Positions 20,424-28,477 of a DNA stretch of 37,118 nt are shown here, one piece after another. The notes under the pieces are model-generated. The model saw only the letters and a list, made by a program, of their open reading frames with translations. It did no database searches and was not told the origin of the DNA. Made by a program: the position numbers and the translations under genes. The stretch is from an uncultured Solobacterium sp. (lineage in GTDB: Bacteria; Bacillota_I; Bacilli_A; Erysipelotrichales; Erysipelotrichaceae). The stretch spans positions 1 through 37,118 of the forward strand of contig CAJJTI010000004.1 of NCBI GenBank assembly GCA_905194705.1, given 5' to 3'. How positions within the stretch are numbered: the first letter of the stretch is position 1; each line of letters opens with the position of its first letter.

Positions 20424-21017
20424 TTAAACTTTTCTTCTATTTTCTAGTGCATTTGTAAGGGTTAATTCATCTGCATAATCTAATAAACCACCTGAAGGTA
20501 AACCATGTGCAATACGTGTTACAAGTAAATTTGGATATTTTTCATTTAGTAATTTAGATAAATATAAAGATGTTGTTTCACCATCTAGAGTAGCACTAGT
20601 AGCAATAATTACTTCTTGAGCATCTTTTGCTCGATCAATTAAACTATCGATATTTAAATCTTCAGGCATGATACCTTTAGCTGGTGATATTAAACCATTA
20701 AGTACATGATATGTTCCATGGTATTGGCTGGTTCTTTCCATTGCCATTACATCTTTAGCGGATTGTACAACAAAAATTTGTTTTTTATTTCTATCTGTAT
20801 CTAAGCAAATAGGACATTTATCCCCTTCACTTAAATTTCCGCATATAGAACAGTGTTTCAGATTGTTTTTTACATCCAGTAAAGATTTAGCAAAAAGTTC
20901 AACATCACTTTGATCTGCTTCTGTTATTAGTAATGCATATCTTTCTGCTGTTTTTTCTCCTACCCCTGGTAGCATTCTGAAACTATCAATTAAATTTTGT
21001 AAGCTTTTTGGATACAT
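20424..21017 (-). CDS. recR: Recombination mediator RecR
   Basis: RecR works with RecF/RecO to load RecA at gaps. The 197-residue protein has the helix-hairpin-helix LPGVGEKTAERYA (16-28), a four-Cys zinc finger (C56, C59, C68, C71) and a Toprim domain (EVIIATSATLDGETTSLYL, near 133-151). It forms the classic dnaX-ebfC-recR cluster, starting one base after the ebfC stop. Confidence 0.97.
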   Translation of the reverse strand: MYPKSLQNLIDSFRMLPGVGEKTAERYALLITEADQSDVELFAKSLLDVKNNLKHCSICGNLSEGDKCPICLDTDRNKKQIFVVQSAKDVMAMERTSQYHGTYHVLNGLISPAKGIMPEDLNIDSLIDRAKDAQEVIIATSATLDGETTSLYLSKLLNEKYPNLLVTRIAHGLPSGGLLDYADELTLTNALENRRKV

Positions 21018-21018
21018 T

Positions 21019-21327
21019 TTACATTCCTGGAAGTTTTACACCTTGTGTTACAGCGCCCATCTTTTCATCACGTTCTGCTTTAGCTTTTTCTAAAGCTTCA
21101 TTGCATGCGATAAGTAGCATATCCTGTAACATTTCTTTGTTTTCCTTATCCATTAATTCATCACTGATTGTGATTTCTTGAATTTCATTTTTACCACTAA
21201 CTTTTACAGATACGCCTTCACTTCCACCAGTAGCACCTTCATAAATTGTGGCATCTAATTCTTCTTCAATCTTCGCAATTTTTCTTTGCATTTGTTGAGC
21301 TTGTTGCATTAATCTTTGTAAATCCAT
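21019..21327 (-). CDS. ebfC: YbaB/EbfC nucleoid-associated protein
   Basis: A 102-residue dimeric DNA-binding protein of the YbaB family. It starts MDLQRLMQQAQQMQRKIAKIEEEL, has the central GGSEGVSVKVSGKNEIQEITI strand region and a C-terminal helix, all typical. Its position between dnaX and recR is conserved across bacteria. Confidence 0.95.
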   Translation of the reverse strand: MDLQRLMQQAQQMQRKIAKIEEELDATIYEGATGGSEGVSVKVSGKNEIQEITISDELMDKENKEMLQDMLLIACNEALEKAKAERDEKMGAVTQGVKLPGM

Positions 21328-21331
21328 TTTC

Positions 21332-22996
21332 TTAATCGTACACCTCTAAGTCATCACCAAACAGATTCTTTAATCTTGTTTCAGTGTCAAGTGTTTCTCC
21401 TTTCTTTTCTTCTTTTATTTCAATTGTATATCTTACTATCGGTAAAGCTATCGGCAATGAATTTGTTTTTCTCTTCTGTACAAATTCATTTACCGCATCA
21501 CTATATACTTTATCTAAAGCAATGTATGGAACTTTATCTATACCTGCTTCTTTTAAGAAGAAATACAATTCTTTATTCATTTCTTTCTCATTTAATGTAT
21601 TAAATACTGCCTGTGATGGTGTGCTGAATAAAATACAGTCTCTTCCACTAGCCTTTAATGTTATTTGTCTTAAAGCAGCTATATATTTATTCATTACTAA
21701 AGCATTTAACAAATCATTTATAATATCTATATCTCTTGATTTATTGTCTTTATCACACTGCACAAGTATTCTTAATACTGTTTCTTTATCCAGTTCTGGC
21801 TCTTCTATTTTTGGAATAAATGTTTCCACAACCGGTTCTTGTTCAGCTTCTATTTCAACCTGTTTTGGTTCTGTTTTTATAACTTTTTTATCTATTTTTG
21901 TTAATACAGAAACCTTTGTTTCAGAATCATTCATGCATGTTATTTTCAAACAAGCTATTTCAAATACATTCACTACAGATTGAGCACTACGATACATTTC
22001 CATTGCTTCCATAAATAAATCTATTTCTTCAAAAGCGTTATCAGAGAGTTTAATTACTAACGAAGCTTCTTCAGCGTTTAAAATACGTAATAAACTTTCT
22101 TTTTGTGTTTTATCGTATATTACTGCATCTTTAATAATAGATACTAAATCTGAAGTCATTCGTTTGAAATCAATTCCTTTTTCAGCAAACATTTCAATAT
22201 GTTCTAATACATATTGAATATCTTTTTCGTGCAGTGCTTTCAAAAATTTTATTTTTTCTGATACACTTGCCAAGCCATATATTTCATTAATTGCGTCATT
22301 TGTAATATTACCAGAAGTATAGGCAATAGCTTGTTCGAGCATGCTCAATGAATCACGCATACCACCATCTGCTAATATCGCCAATTTTTCAGCTGCTTCT
22401 TCTTCTAAAGTAACACCTTCTTTATTTGCAACATCCAGCAAATGATTCTTGATATCTTCATTTTTAATCTTACTGAAGTCAAATCTTTGACATCTAGAAA
22501 TAATCGTAGGCAGTAATTTTTGTGGATCTGTCGTCGCTAAAATAAATATTACATGTTCTGGTGGTTCTTCAAGAGTTTTCAATAAAGCACTGGCAGCAGA
22601 TGAAGATAACTGATGTACCTCATCGACAATATATACTTTGTGTTGCCCCATCATTGGTGACAAACGTGCTCTTTCAATTAAATCTCTTACATCTTCAACA
22701 TGTGTTTCATTAGCTGCGTTAATTTCAATAATATCAGGATGTGTTCCTTCTATCGCTGCTAAGCAGTTTTCACACTTCCCACATGGTGCATGTTCTTTAT
22801 CTTCACAGTTAACAGCACGTGCTAAAAGTCTAGCCATTGAAGTCTTCCCCGTTCCTCTAGGACCACAGAAAAGATATGCATGACCAACCTTTCCTTCTTG
22901 CACAGCATTTTTTATAGAACGCACAACATATTGTTGTCCAACTAACTCATCAAATGTTTGTGATCTATATTTTTGATATAAAGCTTCTTTTTGCAT
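21332..22996 (-). CDS. dnaX: DNA polymerase III gamma/tau subunit
   Basis: This is the clamp-loader ATPase and replisome organiser. The 554-residue protein has the P-loop GPRGTGKT (45-52), four zinc-binding Cys (C64, C72, C75, C78), Walker B VDEVHQLSSSA and sensor motif ATTDPQKL. The C-terminal 200 residues are variable, as usual for tau. ATG 22996 follows GCGAGGAA. I did not identify a convincing frameshift site. Confidence 0.96.
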   Translation of the reverse strand: MQKEALYQKYRSQTFDELVGQQYVVRSIKNAVQEGKVGHAYLFCGPRGTGKTSMARLLARAVNCEDKEHAPCGKCENCLAAIEGTHPDIIEINAANETHVEDVRDLIERARLSPMMGQHKVYIVDEVHQLSSSAASALLKTLEEPPEHVIFILATTDPQKLLPTIISRCQRFDFSKIKNEDIKNHLLDVANKEGVTLEEEAAEKLAILADGGMRDSLSMLEQAIAYTSGNITNDAINEIYGLASVSEKIKFLKALHEKDIQYVLEHIEMFAEKGIDFKRMTSDLVSIIKDAVIYDKTQKESLLRILNAEEASLVIKLSDNAFEEIDLFMEAMEMYRSAQSVVNVFEIACLKITCMNDSETKVSVLTKIDKKVIKTEPKQVEIEAEQEPVVETFIPKIEEPELDKETVLRILVQCDKDNKSRDIDIINDLLNALVMNKYIAALRQITLKASGRDCILFSTPSQAVFNTLNEKEMNKELYFFLKEAGIDKVPYIALDKVYSDAVNEFVQKRKTNSLPIALPIVRYTIEIKEEKKGETLDTETRLKNLFGDDLEVYD

Positions 22997-23040
22997 AGAT
23001 TCCTCGCTTATATTATTATATCAAACTATTATTCTTCTAT

Positions 23041-23076
23041 AAAAAGAAAAGAAGCATTTATTTCATTAGCTTCTTC
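23041..23076 (-). terminator. Terminator overlapping the tadA stop
   Basis: AGAAGC and GCTTCT arms (about 23075-23069 with 23055-23049) flank the tadA stop codon and are followed by TTTTCTTTTT on minus. It likely separates tadA from dnaX at least partly. Confidence 0.55.
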
Positions 23077-23537
23077 TGTTCTCTCTTCATCTTAAAAAAG
23101 TCTTTCAACAGTTTTGAACATTCATCCTTTAATATATATGGAGTAGCTTCAGGATAATGATTCAATTTCTTTATTTCTTTAAAAGAAATAACACTTTGAA
23201 TAGCTCCACCCTTAGGATCGTCCGTACCATAATATATGTGTCTCACTCTCGATAAAACACTGGCGCCCATGCACATCATGCATGGTTCTAAAGTCACATA
23301 TAAATCACAATCTTTCAAATACCATGTTCCAAGCTTTTTACTAGCCTTTTGTATCGCCAACATTTCAGCATGATGTGTTGCTTGATTGTGTTTTTCTTTC
23401 AAGTTATGAGCTTTTGCAATCACTTTATCATCTTTTACAATAACAGCACCAATTGGCACTTCATCCATTTCAGCAGCTTTTATCGCTTCTTTTATTGCAA
23501 GATGCATATATTTTTCATGTTTTTGTATATCTTCCAT
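23058..23537 (-). CDS. tadA: tRNA adenosine(34) deaminase TadA
   Basis: It converts A34 to inosine in tRNA-Arg(ACG). The 159-residue zinc deaminase has HAE (H56, E58) and PCMMC (C86, C89), plus the EVPIGAVIV segment. ATG 23537 (MEDIQKHEKYM) fits family N-termini. It has no obvious Shine-Dalgarno and lies about 10 nt after the T run ending the SRP RNA gene. A start at 23555 would lie inside that RNA and is rejected. Confidence 0.93.
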   Translation of the reverse strand: MEDIQKHEKYMHLAIKEAIKAAEMDEVPIGAVIVKDDKVIAKAHNLKEKHNQATHHAEMLAIQKASKKLGTWYLKDCDLYVTLEPCMMCMGASVLSRVRHIYYGTDDPKGGAIQSVISFKEIKKLNHYPEATPYILKDECSKLLKDFFKMKREQKKLMK

Positions 23538-23547
23538 ATATAAATAA

Positions 23548-23627
23548 AAAGGCACACGCGATCAGAGGCTCGTATGGCTGCTACCTTCCGGTCCTGACCA
23601 GGTTAGAAACATGACTGCTGTGCCTTG
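23548..23627 (-). ncRNA. ffs: Small SRP RNA (4.5S-type)
   Basis: The minus strand shows the conserved SRP domain IV apical part GGTCAGGACCGGAAGGTAGC flanked by long complementary arms. The ends AAGGCACAGC and GCGTGTGCCTT close the helix and lead into a T run, so the molecule supplies its own terminator. Length is about 80 nt, without an Alu domain, as in the short bacterial form. It is the RNA core of the signal recognition particle with Ffh. Confidence 0.95.
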
Positions 23628-23669
23628 ATTATTATACATAATTTTTCTATTTCTAACAACTACATAAAT

Positions 23670-23685
23670 TGTTTCACGTGAAACA
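23670..23685. promoter_or_regulatory. parS site 1 (perfect)
   Basis: TGTTTCACGTGAAACA matches the parS consensus exactly. The symmetry extends to 26 bp (23665-23690). It sits directly after the serS terminator, in non-coding DNA, as a ParB loading site. Confidence 0.95.
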
Positions 23686-23689
23686 ATTT

Positions 23690-23715
23690 AAAAGGACACC
23701 TTTTAGCGTCCTTTT
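23690..23715 (-). terminator. serS terminator
   Basis: AAAAGGAC/GTCCTTTT forms an 8-bp stem with a 10-nt loop, immediately beside parS site 1. The T-rich end on minus is short (TTTT), so it is moderately strong. Confidence 0.65.
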
Positions 23716-23736
23716 AAACGAACAATTAATATTTTG

Positions 23737-23811
23737 TAATAGTGGTTATAGCAATTTATTAAGATTTTATCATTGCTATGTTTGTGATAAGCATAAGAAA
23801 GGCCACTATTA
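23737..23811. other. Nested inverted-repeat element between serS and its terminator
   Basis: An outer perfect 9-bp stem TAATAGTGG/CCACTATTA (23737-23745 and 23803-23811) encloses an inner 8-bp hairpin ATAGCAAT/ATTGCTAT (23748-23755 and 23772-23779). It lies in the serS 3' untranslated region. It could be an RNA structure, a small repeat element or a binding site. I recognise no family. Confidence 0.4.
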
Positions 23812-23829
23812 GCATATAAATTCTAGGAA

Positions 23830-25131
23830 TTAGAATTTTTTAACTTTTTCAGGAACAGGAATTACTTCCATACCACCCATATAAGGACGTAGTGGCTCAG
23901 GGATTCTAATAGTTCCATCTTCATTTAAGTTATTTTCAACAAATGCAATAAGCATTCTTGGTGGTGCTACTACAGTATTATTTAATGTATGAGCAAAGTA
24001 ATTTCCTTTTTCTCCTTTAATGCGAATACCCAGTCTTCTTGCTTGTGCATCACCTAAGTTAGAACAAGAACCCACTTCAAAGTATTTCTTTTGACGTGGA
24101 GACCATGCTTCAACGTCACAGCTCTTAACTTTTAAATCTGCCAAATCACCAGAGCAACATTCAATTGTTCTTACTGGAATATCTAAAGATCTAAAGAAAT
24201 CTACAGAATTCTTCCATAATTGATCGTACCAGTATTTAGAATCTTCAGGTTCACATACAACTACCATTTCTTGCTTTTCAAATTGGTGAACACGATATAA
24301 ACCTCTTTCCTCAATACCATGAGCACCTACTTCTTTTCTGAAACATGGAGAATATGAAGTTAATGTATAAGGTAAATCTTCTTTCCTTAAAATTTGTCCA
24401 ATGAATCTACCTACCATAGAATGTTCAGAAGTACCAATCAAATATAAATCTTCGCCCTCAATCTTGTACATCATGTTTTGCATTTCTGCAAAAGACATAA
24501 CACCGCTTACTACATCACCATGAATCATGAATGGTGGAATAAAATATGTAAATCCACGATCAATCATAAAATCTCTAGCATAAGATAAAATGCTTGATTG
24601 TAAACGAGCAACATTACCTTTTAAGTAATAGAAACCATTGCCGGATGTTTTACCTGCAGAATCAATATCTAATCCATCTAACTTTTCTAAAATATCTGTA
24701 TGATATGGAACTTCAAATTCCGGAACAAATGGTTCACCGAATTTTTCAATTTCAACATTTTGAGAATCATCTTTTCCAATTGGAACAGATGGGTCAATAA
24801 TATTTGGAATAACATACATTCTATTTTTGATTTCTTCAGCAAGTTCTGCTTCTCTTTTTTCAAGAGCTTCCATTTCATCGCCCATTTCTTTTACTTGAGC
24901 TTTAGCAGCTTCTGCCTCTTCTTTCTTACCTTGCTTCATTAAAAAACCAATTTCTTTAGAAATTCTGTTACGCTCTGCACGTAGAGCATCACCTTTTCCT
25001 TTGGCTTCTCTTACATCCTTATCTAATTGAATAACTTCATCAACCAAAGGAAGTTTTTCATCCTGGAACTTCTTTTTAATATTTTCTTTTACAAGTTCAG
25101 GATTTTCACGAATTAATTTAATGTCAATCAT
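23830..25131 (-). CDS. serS: Seryl-tRNA synthetase
   Basis: It charges tRNA-Ser and tRNA-Sec with serine. The 433-residue class II synthetase has the N-terminal antiparallel coiled-coil arm (about 30-105, LRAERNRISKEIGFLMKQ…) and motif 2 FRKEVGAHGIEERGLYRVHQF. Motif 3 is NNTVVAPPRMLIAFVENN. ATG 25131 follows TTGGAGGAA. It is controlled by a T-box leader and flanked by two parS sites. Confidence 0.98.
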   Translation of the reverse strand: MIDIKLIRENPELVKENIKKKFQDEKLPLVDEVIQLDKDVREAKGKGDALRAERNRISKEIGFLMKQGKKEEAEAAKAQVKEMGDEMEALEKREAELAEEIKNRMYVIPNIIDPSVPIGKDDSQNVEIEKFGEPFVPEFEVPYHTDILEKLDGLDIDSAGKTSGNGFYYLKGNVARLQSSILSYARDFMIDRGFTYFIPPFMIHGDVVSGVMSFAEMQNMMYKIEGEDLYLIGTSEHSMVGRFIGQILRKEDLPYTLTSYSPCFRKEVGAHGIEERGLYRVHQFEKQEMVVVCEPEDSKYWYDQLWKNSVDFFRSLDIPVRTIECCSGDLADLKVKSCDVEAWSPRQKKYFEVGSCSNLGDAQARRLGIRIKGEKGNYFAHTLNNTVVAPPRMLIAFVENNLNEDGTIRIPEPLRPYMGGMEVIPVPEKVKKF

Positions 25132-25147
25132 ATTTCCTCCAACAAAA

Positions 25148-25174
25148 TAAAAACACCATCCAAAGGGACGATGT
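25148..25174 (-). terminator. T-box terminator of serS leader
   Basis: ACATCGTCC-CTTT-GGATGGTGT (minus, 25174-25153) is a 9-bp stem with G-U pairs followed by TTTTTAT. The segment CCCT can alternatively pair with AGGG of the T-box to form the antiterminator. Confidence 0.85.
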
Positions 25175-25379
25175 CAATCGCGGTGCCACCCTATTTGCTA
25201 AATTGTTTCACGTGAAACAATCAACCACTTCATTCAATGCATAACGGGCATTACCGGAAAGTATTAATTTCACTCAAGGGTGGATTTCATTACATTCTTT
25301 ACTATCTTTCATCAACCGATAGTTTTCTAAAAAAAGAACTGCAATTACTTGTCCCTGTCATCGTTTTCGGTTTCATTTA
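25160..25379 (-). promoter_or_regulatory. Serine T-box leader
   Basis: The minus strand holds the T-box AGGGTGGCACCGCG (about 25193-25180). Its variable base is C, pairing with the G73 discriminator expected for tRNA-Ser. Upstream is a stem I with AGTA (in CAAGTAATT) opposite GAAATCCACC, so the specifier is most likely UCC (Ser) at 25284-25282. Its base pairs through ACCG/CGGT. Uncharged tRNA-Ser should stabilise the antiterminator. The stem III position is taken by a parS palindrome. Confidence 0.9.
25204..25219. promoter_or_regulatory. parS site 2 (perfect), within the serS T-box leader
   Basis: TGTTTCACGTGAAACA again matches parS exactly, with symmetry over 20 bp (25202-25221). In the RNA it would fold as ATTGTTTC-ACGT-GAAACAAT just upstream of the antiterminator, where stem III of T-box leaders lies. 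Confidence 0.95.
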
Positions 25380-25403
25380 AGCATTGAGAAAGAGGTTTGT
25401 CAA
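25375..25403 (-). promoter_or_regulatory. serS promoter
   Basis: TTGACA (25403-25398), a 17-nt spacer and TTAAAT (25380-25375) on minus, positioned just before stem I of the T-box. Its -35 box overlaps that of the divergent lipoprotein promoter. Confidence 0.65.
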
Positions 25404-25426
25404 GTTTTTATAGTATGTGATAAAAT
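25397..25426 (+). promoter_or_regulatory. Promoter of the lipoprotein gene
   Basis: TTGTCA (25397-25402), an 18-nt spacer and TAAAAT (25421-25426). It shares the -35 region base for base with the opposing serS promoter. Confidence 0.6.
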
Positions 25427-25450
25427 AGCCGTAAATAAAGGACTGTTAAC

Positions 25451-26362
25451 GTGAAGAAAATATATATATTAATTACTTGTTTCTTTTTAATGTTAGGATG
25501 TACTACATCTGAAAATAATACTACCGATACCTCAAATGGACCTGTTGTAAAAGAAGACTCTCGAACAAATGAGGAGAAAATTTTATCTATGATTCAATCA
25601 TGCATCAAGAACTATAACGAAGATGACTTGGATGAATTGAGAACATATTACAAATCTAATATACCTAACCTGCCATTAGAACTTAATTCACTTCCTGAAG
25701 TAAATGCATTAAGTGAATTAACATCTATTGTTGCGGATGGCAATTCAAACACAGTATATGAAGGAATGTATAAAGTAGATAAATATAAAGTCATCTTTAA
25801 AATCTACTACCCTTCTGGTGCTGACTTTTGGCCTAATGGAGATATTGATTTTCAAATAGATCCCGAAGAAGTAAATGTGAATAATCCAGAATATGAAGGT
25901 TATCGTAGTGCATTAACATATTTATTGTTTGAAGAATCAAATGTAATAGATATGTTATATGGTGCAAATGTAGAACTTGCAGATGAACCATCTTTTGATG
26001 ATAAATACTATGAAGTTATACGTGTTAATGGTGAATATTTTAATTCTATTGATGAATTAAAAGAATATGCAGAAACTGTATTCACTAAAGAATATTTAGA
26101 AGAAAACTATTACAAGAATTCTTTTGAAAGTGAAACTCCTGTTTATAAAGAAGTAAACGGAAAACTTTATTGCATTGGTGCAGAAGTTACTCCTATCGTA
26201 TCTTATCAGTATGCTCCAGAATATATCATTTATGTTAAAGATGAAAATGGTATAATAAAAGTAAACTTATTAACAAAGGTAATGGACACAATATTACCTG
26301 ATATAAAAGAAATTACGCTGCAAGAAACGGAAAACGGTTATCGCTTAGCATATGCTGGTTAA
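25451..26362 (+). CDS. Lipoprotein, unknown function
   Basis: A 303-residue protein with a lipoprotein signal: basic MKK, hydrophobic core and lipobox LMLGC (13-17), so C17 would be the lipidated residue. A Ser/Thr/Asn-rich linker follows (about 18-40), then an acidic globular region. A second part around residues 180-300 (KYYEVIRVNGEYFNSIDELKEYAETVFTKEYLEENYY) looks like the IseA/DL-endopeptidase-inhibitor-like fold common in Clostridia, but this is a weak impression. Translation starts at GTG 25451 after AAAGGA. It is expressed from a promoter back-to-back with serS. Confidence 0.75.
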   Translation: MKKIYILITCFFLMLGCTTSENNTTDTSNGPVVKEDSRTNEEKILSMIQSCIKNYNEDDLDELRTYYKSNIPNLPLELNSLPEVNALSELTSIVADGNSNTVYEGMYKVDKYKVIFKIYYPSGADFWPNGDIDFQIDPEEVNVNNPEYEGYRSALTYLLFEESNVIDMLYGANVELADEPSFDDKYYEVIRVNGEYFNSIDELKEYAETVFTKEYLEENYYKNSFESETPVYKEVNGKLYCIGAEVTPIVSYQYAPEYIIYVKDENGIIKVNLLTKVMDTILPDIKEITLQETENGYRLAYAG

Positions 26363-26413
26363 TATCCATGCGTAATATTTTTTGCATATTTTGCATAAAG
26401 GGAGTTGGGGATT

Positions 26414-26620
26414 ATGGAAAAGAAAGCAGAAAAAAACACTTACGAAAAGAAGTTAGCTTATAACAATGAGTATAATCGCCAGAATTATCGCTCATTTTCA
26501 ATTCGTATGAATCGAGAAGAAGAAAAACATATCATTAACTGGTTGGAAAAACAAAAAAGTCTTAAAAAATATATTATTTCTTTAATAGAAAAAGATATGC
26601 GTGAAAAACAAGTTAATTAA
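26414..26620 (+). CDS. Small ribbon-helix-helix-like protein
   Basis: A 68-residue basic protein. The stretch RSFSIRMNREEEKHIINWLEKQ, then SLKKYIISLIEKDM (about 27-63), has a strand-helix-helix pattern like Arc/MetJ-type ribbon-helix-helix domains. It would be a DNA-binding dimer. ATG 26414 is taken because GGGAG lies about 10 nt upstream; a TTG nine bases earlier is an alternative. It is on the same strand as the lipoprotein, 51 nt after it, but their link is unclear. Related small proteins occur on both chromosomes and mobile elements in Bacillota. Confidence 0.6.
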   Translation: MEKKAEKNTYEKKLAYNNEYNRQNYRSFSIRMNREEEKHIINWLEKQKSLKKYIISLIEKDMREKQVN

Positions 26621-26659
26621 TTTCTAACTATAATAATATTTTTAGCTTTTCTGTTATTG

Positions 26660-26686
26660 AAAAAGAGTTATCTATTGCTAGATAAC
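26660..26686 (-). terminator. Terminator of the M14 peptidase gene
   Basis: GTTATCTA-GCAA-TAGATAAC (26686-26667, minus) is a perfect 8-bp stem followed by TCTTTTTC. It may also stop plus-strand transcription from the small RHH gene. Confidence 0.75.
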
Positions 26687-26694
26687 CCTATATT

Positions 26695-28377
26695 TTATAA
26701 TGTGATTGTTTTGGAAGCTTTTCCTGATTTTTCTTGCACACAAGAAACTGTAATTTCAGTGCCACTCTTTGCCTGAACTACCCAAGTAAGTTTTTTTCTT
26801 GCCTTTGCATTATAATCCGTAGAAATATTTCCATAGAAATTCGTTCCTGTACTTGTACTTCCATATCCTTCAAGGTTTCCAATCTTAGTCTTTTCTAGTC
26901 CACTAATAACCTTTCCTCCAGAAATAGTAACTTCAACTTCTTTACTGATATTCAAGTTTTTAGCTTCTTCTGTTAGATTTGTTGGAAGATATCCTAAATT
27001 ACCTACAATAGCAGTTACTTTATAAATATCATCTGATACTTTTTCGGATGTTAATGTATCAATTGTAAGTCTTGGCATACTTTGAGCAAAACGAATCATA
27101 AAGCGTGTCATTTGTTCAAGAACTCCATTTAAGAATGATTCAGGTGGATTTTGTTGTGAAAATTTAAAGTTGAAACCACCTATTTCTACATCACCAAATG
27201 TTTCATGATGGAAAGGTTTCCAATCTTCATAATATTCAGGAGCGTTTTCTTTTACCCATTTCATACATGCCACGAAACGTTTTAATTCATCTTGAGCACT
27301 CTCTTTATTTCTTGCATTCCAAACTAGAGGAACCCCTACTTTCTTTGCTAAATCCCAAAGTTCAACAGTATATGCAACGATGCCTTGTGATTGATAGCAC
27401 CAGTCATCAAATGCACCTGAATCATAGTTAGCTGGATCAGCAATAAATGAATCGTAAATATTTAATGGTTCATATCCTAATTCTTCTTTACCCATATTAG
27501 CAATTTCAATAAACTGATTGATATCTTTTTCACTAACTGCTGTAGATGGTCTTGTTCCAGGTGGATATAAAATGATTCCACCACTTGTATGATTAGTAGA
27601 TACTCCACCAATATTAGGATGTTCAATTATCCAGTCAGCCATAGCTTTTGTTTCAGGATTTGATAAAGGATATTTACCAGCACCTGCTTGTCTATTTTCT
27701 GGGAACCAGCCATATGGATAATTACGATTAAAATCTAAAGACCAATCTTCTTTCTTTTCTTTCAGATTTTCATCTCCATCAAATGCTTCAAAGTTTCCTT
27801 CTACATAAATATCATAGAAATCACCATCCGCATCACCCGGGTCTCTTTTTGCCATAATGCCGGAGTCATCTTTATCTTTTTTCCAAGCTCCATAAGGAGT
27901 AGGAATACGCATCATACGAATAACGCCATCACCATCTAAATCTTCACTTCTAATACCACCATTTTCAGGATTATGTACTCTATTTACAGAACGAATTGAA
28001 TAAGGTGTAGTAAGATAAGTTTCAGCACCATCTGGTGAAATCCTAGGTACTACATAAATTGTCATTCTATCTAGAATTTTAGTAATAACTTTATCTTCCC
28101 CATATCCTGTTAGTAATACATCGATTGCATGCATTGCAGCCATTGAACCAGTAACTTCACCAGCATGCGTATTCCCATCAATATGAAATGCAGGTTTATC
28201 TAAAGCTGCACCTGTCTTTTTATTTGTGATAGTCATTGCATAAACATTTCGATTTTCTTCAGTAACACAAATTGACTCTAAATCGCAAAGTTCAGGGTAT
28301 TTATCTGAGAAATACTTCAAATTCTTTTCAAGTTCATCATATTTATAATAATGATCATATTGAAATGTAGTTTTCAT
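26695..28377 (-). CDS. M14-family zinc carboxypeptidase
   Basis: A 560-residue metallopeptidase. The zinc ligands are H71 and E74 (HAGE) and H263 (TNHTSGG), and the catalytic glutamate is E339 (YTVELWD), as in carboxypeptidase A-type M14 enzymes. PRISPDGAE (111-119) and DFNRNYPYGW (215-224) match the substrate-site region. The last ~120 residues form an extra beta-rich domain (from about residue 435). There is no signal peptide, so it should act in the cytoplasm or be released otherwise. GGAGAG precedes ATG 28377. The substrate is not predictable. Confidence 0.92.
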   Translation of the reverse strand: MKTTFQYDHYYKYDELEKNLKYFSDKYPELCDLESICVTEENRNVYAMTITNKKTGAALDKPAFHIDGNTHAGEVTGSMAAMHAIDVLLTGYGEDKVITKILDRMTIYVVPRISPDGAETYLTTPYSIRSVNRVHNPENGGIRSEDLDGDGVIRMMRIPTPYGAWKKDKDDSGIMAKRDPGDADGDFYDIYVEGNFEAFDGDENLKEKKEDWSLDFNRNYPYGWFPENRQAGAGKYPLSNPETKAMADWIIEHPNIGGVSTNHTSGGIILYPPGTRPSTAVSEKDINQFIEIANMGKEELGYEPLNIYDSFIADPANYDSGAFDDWCYQSQGIVAYTVELWDLAKKVGVPLVWNARNKESAQDELKRFVACMKWVKENAPEYYEDWKPFHHETFGDVEIGGFNFKFSQQNPPESFLNGVLEQMTRFMIRFAQSMPRLTIDTLTSEKVSDDIYKVTAIVGNLGYLPTNLTEEAKNLNISKEVEVTISGGKVISGLEKTKIGNLEGYGSTSTGTNFYGNISTDYNAKARKKLTWVVQAKSGTEITVSCVQEKSGKASKTITL

Positions 28378-28428
28378 AAGCTAACTCTCCTTTTTGTCTA
28401 TTATAAATATTTTTTCAAGCAAATCCAT

Positions 28429-28438
28429 AGTTAGTTTT
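28429..28438 (+). promoter_or_regulatory. Putative redox-regulon motif, copy 1 (AGTTAGTTTT)
   Basis: It overlaps the -35 region of a promoter whose -10 is TATAAT (28450-28455). The same decamer lies before the next two transcription units. No mirrored half-site is seen in this copy. Confidence 0.4.
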
Positions 28439-28477
28439 TTAATCCTATATATAATATAAAAAGAAAGAGGTATCGCT

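Noticed and set aside
21384..21983. 199-codon open frame on plus, opposite dnaX
   Set aside because: It is antisense to the variable tau region of dnaX, has low-complexity hydrophobic composition and no start context.
23538..23555. GTG start of tadA inside the SRP RNA
   Set aside because: It overlaps the closing helix of a well-supported RNA gene; the ATG at 23537 gives a normal TadA N-terminus.
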